Translations under genes and position numbers: made by a program
NCBI GenBank assembly: GCA_019454665.1
Contig: JACFNW010000006.1
Span: 1-18,898 of the forward strand
Direction: 5' to 3'
From: Fimbriimonadaceae bacterium
Lineage (GTDB): Bacteria > Armatimonadota > Fimbriimonadia > Fimbriimonadales > Fimbriimonadaceae
DNA: 18,898 nucleotides
Notes under the pieces: generated by a model
The model's input: the letters and a program-made list of their open reading frames with translations, nothing else
What the model was told of the DNA's origin: nothing
Databases searched by the model: none
In this document: piece after piece, positions 16,086-18,898 of the stretch
How the letters are laid out: each line of letters begins with the position of its first letter
Position numbering within the stretch: position 1 is the first letter of the stretch

Positions 16086-16609
16086 TGGCCGACCAGTTCG
16101 ACTTCGACTTCGACGCGCCCGAAACCTCGGAGGACCTGTTCGCCTACGCGCGCGAGCAGTTCGAACGCCTGTGCCGCGAGCACCCGATGAAGCGCAAGCC
16201 CACCATGATCTGGAAGGCGCTGCGCGTCTCGGCGGGCAAGGCGTACTTCACCCACCACGCGATCAGCCTGAGCAGCATCGTGCTCACCACGCGGCAACGC
16301 GTTCTCGATACGCTGATTCACGAGTACGCTCACCTCTTGGCATTCGATCGGCACGGTCGTAAGGCGGCCAACCACGGCCCGCATTGGCAGCAGGCGATGG
16401 CCGACCTTGGCGCGAAGCCCGAGGTGACGCACAACTACACCGACGCCATCGTCCGCAACCAGAAGCGCTCGATCGCCGTCCACGTGTGCAAGAAGTGCGG
16501 GGCGCGGTTCGAACTCGCCCGCCGCCTTCCGCGCACGCGCAAGCACCTCCACCGTGGCTGCGGGGGCTTGGTCGCCTATGTGCACCACGCCACGCCGCAG
16601 AGGGATTGA
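16085..16609 (+). CDS. SprT-like zinc metalloprotease-type protein
   Basis: A 174-residue SprT-like protein. The catalytic HExxH is HEYAH (residues 79-83); the third zinc ligand is probably His97 in NHGPHW, and the fold is otherwise as in the family. A C-terminal zinc ribbon is suggested by CKKC (135-138) and GCGG (Cys159). Only one Cys is seen in the second pair where family members usually have CxxC, though His154/His156 could substitute. Eukaryotic SprT relatives (SPRTN) cleave DNA-protein crosslinks; bacterial function is unclear. No signal peptide is present. The ATG overlaps the stop of the membrane-protein gene (TGATG). The stop lies just upstream of the hicB promoter. Confidence 0.9.
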   Translation: MADQFDFDFDAPETSEDLFAYAREQFERLCREHPMKRKPTMIWKALRVSAGKAYFTHHAISLSSIVLTTRQRVLDTLIHEYAHLLAFDRHGRKAANHGPHWQQAMADLGAKPEVTHNYTDAIVRNQKRSIAVHVCKKCGARFELARRLPRTRKHLHRGCGGLVAYVHHATPQRD

Positions 16610-16631
16610 CCGGGTTGCTGCGAGCCATAAT
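16606..16631 (+). promoter_or_regulatory. Likely hicBA promoter, TTGACC and CATAAT
   Basis: TTGACC (16606-16611) overlaps the stop of the SprT-like gene; CATAAT (16626-16631) lies 14 bases downstream and 6 bases before the hicB ATG. The 14-base spacer is shorter than the usual 17. Transcription would begin at or next to the ATG. Confidence 0.45.
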
Positions 16632-16637
16632 GGCATC

Positions 16638-16847
16638 ATGCAACTGATGGTCGTTCTGGCGCACGACGAGGATGGGTGGATCACCGCTTCGGTCCCTGCG
16701 CTGAAAGGTTGCCATTCTCAAGGCAGAACCCGCGAGGAGGCCCTCGCCAATGTGCGCGAAGCAGTCGAGGGTTGGCTCCTGGTCGAGCAAGAAGACAAGG
16801 CACCGGTCAATGCTCCCGAGGTCGAGATTACGGCGATAGCGGTCTAG
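16638..16847 (+). CDS. hicB: HicB-type antitoxin
   Basis: A 69-residue partial-RNase-H-fold antitoxin of the HicB (UPF0150) family: VVLAHDEDGWITASVPALKGCHSQG, TREEALANVREAVEGWL, then a short tail. It binds and neutralises HicA, encoded 3 bases downstream. It is the short form: there is no C-terminal helix-turn-helix or ribbon-helix-helix domain, so repression of its own promoter would need another protein or does not occur. Start ATG 16638 is 6 bases after a -10 box and begins right at the first strand; an upstream in-frame extension is not part of the fold. Confidence 0.9.
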   Translation: MQLMVVLAHDEDGWITASVPALKGCHSQGRTREEALANVREAVEGWLLVEQEDKAPVNAPEVEITAIAV

Positions 16848-16850
16848 CGC

Positions 16851-17078
16851 ATGTCCAAGTTGCCGGTTGTCAGCGGTCGAACAGCCGTGAAAGCGTTCGA
16901 ACGAGCGGGCTGGTCCTTCAGTCGTCAGCATGGCTCGCACATGATCCTCACCAAGCCCGGCACCGAAGGACACCTTTCGGTTCCAGATCATTCAGAGTTA
17001 GGGCGAGGCATCCTCAGGCAGTTGATTCGCGACGCCGGGATGAGCGTTGAACAGTTTGCACGGCTGGCCAAGTCGTAG
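16851..17078 (+). CDS. hicA: HicA-type mRNA interferase toxin
   Basis: A 75-residue dsRBD-like toxin of the HicA family. Core features are VVSGRTAVKAFERAGW, the GSHMILTK segment with the catalytic His30, VPDHSEL, and GRGILRQLIRDAGMS. HicA proteins cleave mRNA and tmRNA independently of translation. The gene follows hicB after only 3 bases, so it is in the same transcript. The order antitoxin-toxin is the reverse of the classic hicAB but known in many bacteria. All key residues are present, so it looks intact. It is convergent with the oxidoreductase gene, whose stop is 4 bases away. Confidence 0.92.
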   Translation: MSKLPVVSGRTAVKAFERAGWSFSRQHGSHMILTKPGTEGHLSVPDHSELGRGILRQLIRDAGMSVEQFARLAKS

Positions 17079-17082
17079 GCTT

Positions 17083-18177
17083 CTAAAGGTTGACCACCCG
17101 CTTCTCGTCCGCCGACTTCAGGATCGCTTCCATGATCAGGATGTCCCGCAAACCCATCTCCCCCGAGGCGATCAGGGGCTTCGAGGGGTCGCGGACGCAT
17201 TCCGAGAAGTGGTCCATTTGCTCTGCCCACTGGTTGTTCGGCGCGATCGTCATCTCCTGTCCGTTCAGCCGGTAGCGATGCCCCGAGTAAGGCGTGCCGG
17301 GTTCGGCGTCGAGCGTGCCGCGCGAGCCCAAGACGCGGAAGTTGTTGGCGTTCCACGAGTAGGCCGTCGAACCGATGCCCTGAATCCCGCCGGGGAAGAA
17401 CAGGTTGAAGTGGTTCACGTCCTCGACCTCTTTGAACCGTGGCACGTCCAGCTTGTCGCGGGTGCCCCACACCGAGACGGGGTCCGCCCCCGCCAGGTAG
17501 CACATGGCTTGGATGGCGTAGATGCCGATCTCGGAGATCGCGCCGATGCCGCCGAGGGCCCGCTTGCTGTGCCAACTCTGGTCGGTGTTCATCGTGAACC
17601 CGTGCTCGCTGCGGATCGTTCGGATCTGACCGAGCGCGCCGCTGCGGCAGAGCCGAACGGCTTCCAGGTTGTGAGCCTCGAAGTGGCAGCGGTAGCCGAT
17701 CTGCAGACGGGTGCCCACCTTGCGGCACGCCTCGATCATGGCGCGGCACTCGGTCGAATCGCTTGCCATCGGCTTCTCGCAGCACACATGCTTCCCTGCC
17801 TCGGCGGCTCGAATCGAGAAACCCGCATGGGTGCCGGGCGGCGTGATGACGTACACGACTTCGATGTCGGGATCGTCTTTGATCCGCGCCATGTCGTCGT
17901 ACGAGTAGATCTTGCTCTCGGGGAGACCGTACTCGCCGGCGATGCGCTTGGCCTTGTCGGGAGTCCCGCTGATCACTGCGGCAAGCTTGGTGTGTTTGCA
18001 GTGCTTCAGGTTGGGCAGGATGTTGCGCGTGGCGTAGTTGCCCAAGCCGAGGATGGCCCAGCCGACCGGTTTGGGGTCCTGCGATTGAACCCGCGAAGTC
18101 GCCGCGCCCAAGGCAACGGCACCCGCTCCGACGAGGAGATTGCGTCGTGTGATGTGAGCCACGACCGATTCTGTCAC
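17083..18177 (-). CDS. Tat-exported Gfo/Idh/MocA family oxidoreductase
   Basis: A 364-residue NAD(P)-dependent oxidoreductase of the glucose-fructose oxidoreductase type. It begins with a twin-arginine signal (TRRNLLVGAGAVALGA), then the Rossmann motif GLGNYA (about residues 44-49), the EKP motif in CCEKPM, and GYRCHFEAHN. The C-terminal part has GAISEIGIYAIQAM, where glucose-fructose oxidoreductase-like proteins usually have L-x-D-x-G-x-Y; here a Glu stands in place of the Asp. Export with cofactor bound is typical of this subfamily. GTG 18177 is the longest start; GTG 18162 is an attractive alternative (5 bases after CAGAAT), still leaving a good Tat signal. The sugar substrate is unknown. 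The gene is convergent with hicA. Confidence 0.9.
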   Translation of the reverse strand: MTESVVAHITRRNLLVGAGAVALGAATSRVQSQDPKPVGWAILGLGNYATRNILPNLKHCKHTKLAAVISGTPDKAKRIAGEYGLPESKIYSYDDMARIKDDPDIEVVYVITPPGTHAGFSIRAAEAGKHVCCEKPMASDSTECRAMIEACRKVGTRLQIGYRCHFEAHNLEAVRLCRSGALGQIRTIRSEHGFTMNTDQSWHSKRALGGIGAISEIGIYAIQAMCYLAGADPVSVWGTRDKLDVPRFKEVEDVNHFNLFFPGGIQGIGSTAYSWNANNFRVLGSRGTLDAEPGTPYSGHRYRLNGQEMTIAPNNQWAEQMDHFSECVRDPSKPLIASGEMGLRDILIMEAILKSADEKRVVNL

Positions 18178-18204
18178 ACGGGGCGCGCCCGCGTCAGACG
18201 GTCC

Positions 18205-18405
18205 TTACTCCTCGTCCAAGTCTTCGCCGAGGATCATCTCCTCTTCGACTTCAGGCTCCTTCTTGGGAGCCTCCGGGGGGAACTTGGCATGTGCGATGTT
18301 CTGATAATCGCGGTTGGGGCAGTTGTTGCAGATGAACTGAACGTTCACGCTTGTCAGCCAATCCGGCACCTTGTCCAGCGGTTTCCCGCACGAGCACTTG
18401 ACCAT
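18205..18405 (-). CDS. Small zinc-ribbon protein with acidic tail
   Basis: An unrecognised 66-residue protein. The N-terminal two-thirds holds four Cys in two pairs, CSC (residues 4-6) and CNNC (26-29), which could bind one zinc ion. The tail is Pro/Lys-rich then strongly acidic (EPEVEEEMILGEDLDEE). The ATG is preceded by AAGGA about 12 bases upstream, a likely Shine-Dalgarno sequence, and there is no -10 hexamer, which fits a second gene of an operon with the membrane-protein gene 25 bases upstream. Function is unknown; acidic tails often bind basic partners such as RNA polymerase or ribosomal proteins, but nothing here shows which. Confidence 0.75.
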   Translation of the reverse strand: MVKCSCGKPLDKVPDWLTSVNVQFICNNCPNRDYQNIAHAKFPPEAPKKEPEVEEEMILGEDLDEE

Positions 18406-18430
18406 GGGTTAGGAATTCCTTCGGTGAGGC

Positions 18431-18685
18431 TTAGTCGCCGCTTTGCGACTCCTCGTAGTGGCGCATCGTGAGCGTGTGGCTGATCCAGCCGTTGACCAGC
18501 ATGACCAACGACGCGATCAGATACATCGGCGCGAGGCCGCTTTCGCGTCGCTGACCGGGGTCCCGGATCGAGTCCTCGCCGCCGATGAACGGCAAGCCGA
18601 TCAGACCGATCACCAACAACATGGCGGCAAGCCAAAAGTACGTGTTCTTCCACCACGCGGGCTTGTGCCGGACCTTGTCACTCAC
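18431..18685 (-). CDS. Small membrane protein with two helices
   Basis: An unrecognised 84-residue protein with two hydrophobic helices: about 15-34 (TYFWLAAMLLVIGLIGLPFI) and 53-67 (APMYLIASLVMLVNGW). They are separated by a charged, Gly/Arg-rich loop (GGEDSIRDPGQRRESG). Both ends are probably on the cytoplasmic side. It begins at GTG 18685, 9 bases after TAGAAT, so the transcript may be leaderless. It is followed by the zinc-ribbon gene on the same strand after 25 bases, suggesting a two-gene operon. Confidence 0.72.
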   Translation of the reverse strand: MSDKVRHKPAWWKNTYFWLAAMLLVIGLIGLPFIGGEDSIRDPGQRRESGLAPMYLIASLVMLVNGWISHTLTMRHYEESQSGD

Positions 18686-18694
18686 GATTCGGCT

Positions 18695-18700
18695 ATTCTA
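18695..18700 (-). promoter_or_regulatory. -10 box TAGAAT before small membrane protein
   Basis: On the minus strand TAGAAT lies 9 bases before GTG 18685. It matches TANNNT and no Shine-Dalgarno sequence is seen. Confidence 0.45.
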
Positions 18701-18761
18701 CCCGGCTCGGGTCGGATGGCCCAGACCAAGCCGTCCTCACAGAAAACCCACAAGCCTTGGC

Positions 18762-18767
18762 TAGACT
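18762..18767 (+). promoter_or_regulatory. -10 box TAGACT before response regulator
   Basis: TAGACT lies 8 bases before ATG 18776. It matches TANNNT. The GAAGAG between box and ATG is only weakly SD-like and too close to function well. Confidence 0.45.
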
Positions 18768-18775
18768 GAAGAGCG

Positions 18776-18898
18776 ATGCGGATCCTGGTCGTCGAAGACG
18801 ATGCCGTCCTTTCCGAAGGGCTTCACTTGGGCCTGACCCGGGCGGGCTATCAAGTGGATGTCGCCCGCGATGGCGAGTCCGGCCTCGACATGGCCCTC
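18776..18898 (+). CDS. Response regulator, 5' part only
   Basis: The first 41 residues of a two-component response regulator; the gene continues beyond the window. MRILVVEDDAVLSEGLHLGL is a CheY-like receiver start with the acidic pair Asp8-Asp9 (after Glu7) that holds Mg2+. GYQVDVARDGESGLDMAL is the second strand and helix. The phospho-acceptor Asp, expected near residue 51, is outside. The sequence is most like OmpR/PhoB-type regulators, but the output domain cannot be seen. A sensor kinase gene may follow. Confidence 0.88.
   Translation, partial: MRILVVEDDAVLSEGLHLGLTRAGYQVDVARDGESGLDMAL

Noticed and set aside
15060..16684. Long minus-strand frames opposite the membrane-protein and SprT-like genes
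   Set aside because: The plus strand has HExxH, the zinc ribbon and the TGATG junction; the minus frames have no domain.
18180..18189. GGGCGCGCCC palindrome
   Set aside because: A 10-base GC palindrome is expected by chance in such GC-rich sequence; no repeat of it was noticed.
18411..18420. AGGAATTCCT palindrome between the two small genes
   Set aside because: It contains the Shine-Dalgarno-like bases for the zinc-ribbon gene, and a 10-base palindrome is too short to call an operator.
17047..18471. A 474-residue plus-strand frame opposite the oxidoreductase
   Set aside because: It runs antisense through the oxidoreductase and zinc-ribbon genes and has no recognisable domain.
1..18898. CRISPR arrays, tRNA, rRNA, riboswitches or IS elements
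   Set aside because: I looked for spaced direct repeats, cloverleaf-like or rRNA-like stretches and transposase motifs and saw none. The intergenic gaps are short and hold only the promoter-like boxes and the 5787-5818 hairpin.

Overview
The window is a gene-dense, high-GC stretch of bacterial chromosome, with strongly G/C-biased third codon positions in most genes. The cell appears to be diderm: one protein looks like a large outer-membrane beta-barrel ending in Phe, and there are lipoprotein and Tat-type export signals. The mix of a sortilin/BNR-type propeller, a Tat-exported Gfo/Idh/MocA protein, PIG-L, FtsH and leaderless-looking starts reminds me of Armatimonadota (Fimbriimonadia). This is a guess from gene content only. 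I saw no rRNA, tRNA, CRISPR array, transposase or insertion sequence, and no gene-free stretch longer than 300 bases.

Left part (1-3199). The end of a HisH-type amidotransferase overlaps a HisF-like synthase. That synthase lacks one of the two catalytic Asp residues of HisF and matches the WbuZ/HisF2 type used for acetamidino sugars of surface glycans. A convergent PIG-L deacetylase follows, overlapping the synthase by 50 bases. Divergent from it is a lipoprotein gene joined by a 4-base overlap to a SAM methyltransferase gene.

Middle part (3240-11671). An exported 845-residue BNR/VPS10-type propeller is followed by a perfect 13-bp hairpin. Next comes a 1165-residue barrel-like protein carrying a six-copy internal repeat, then a winged-helix (AlkZ/YcaQ-like) protein and a family 2 glycosyltransferase.

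Accessory island (11694-12582). Two overlapping genes encode a small winged-helix-like protein and a TIR-like nucleotide-binding protein. Their codon use is less G/C-biased than that of their neighbours, suggesting a transferred defence-type cassette.

Right part (12603-18898). FtsH on the minus strand is divergent from a GbsR/MarR regulator. A single-pass membrane protein and an SprT-like metalloprotease, overlapping by one base, follow the regulator. Then come a hicB-hicA toxin-antitoxin pair, a convergent Tat-exported oxidoreductase, two small minus-strand genes (a zinc-ribbon protein and a two-helix membrane protein) and the start of a response regulator.

The most general signal is regulatory. 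Most genes that begin a transcription unit have a -10-like hexamer (TANNNT or near it) only 5-10 bases before the start codon, usually with no Shine-Dalgarno sequence. Genes inside operons lack it. This suggests widespread leaderless transcription.
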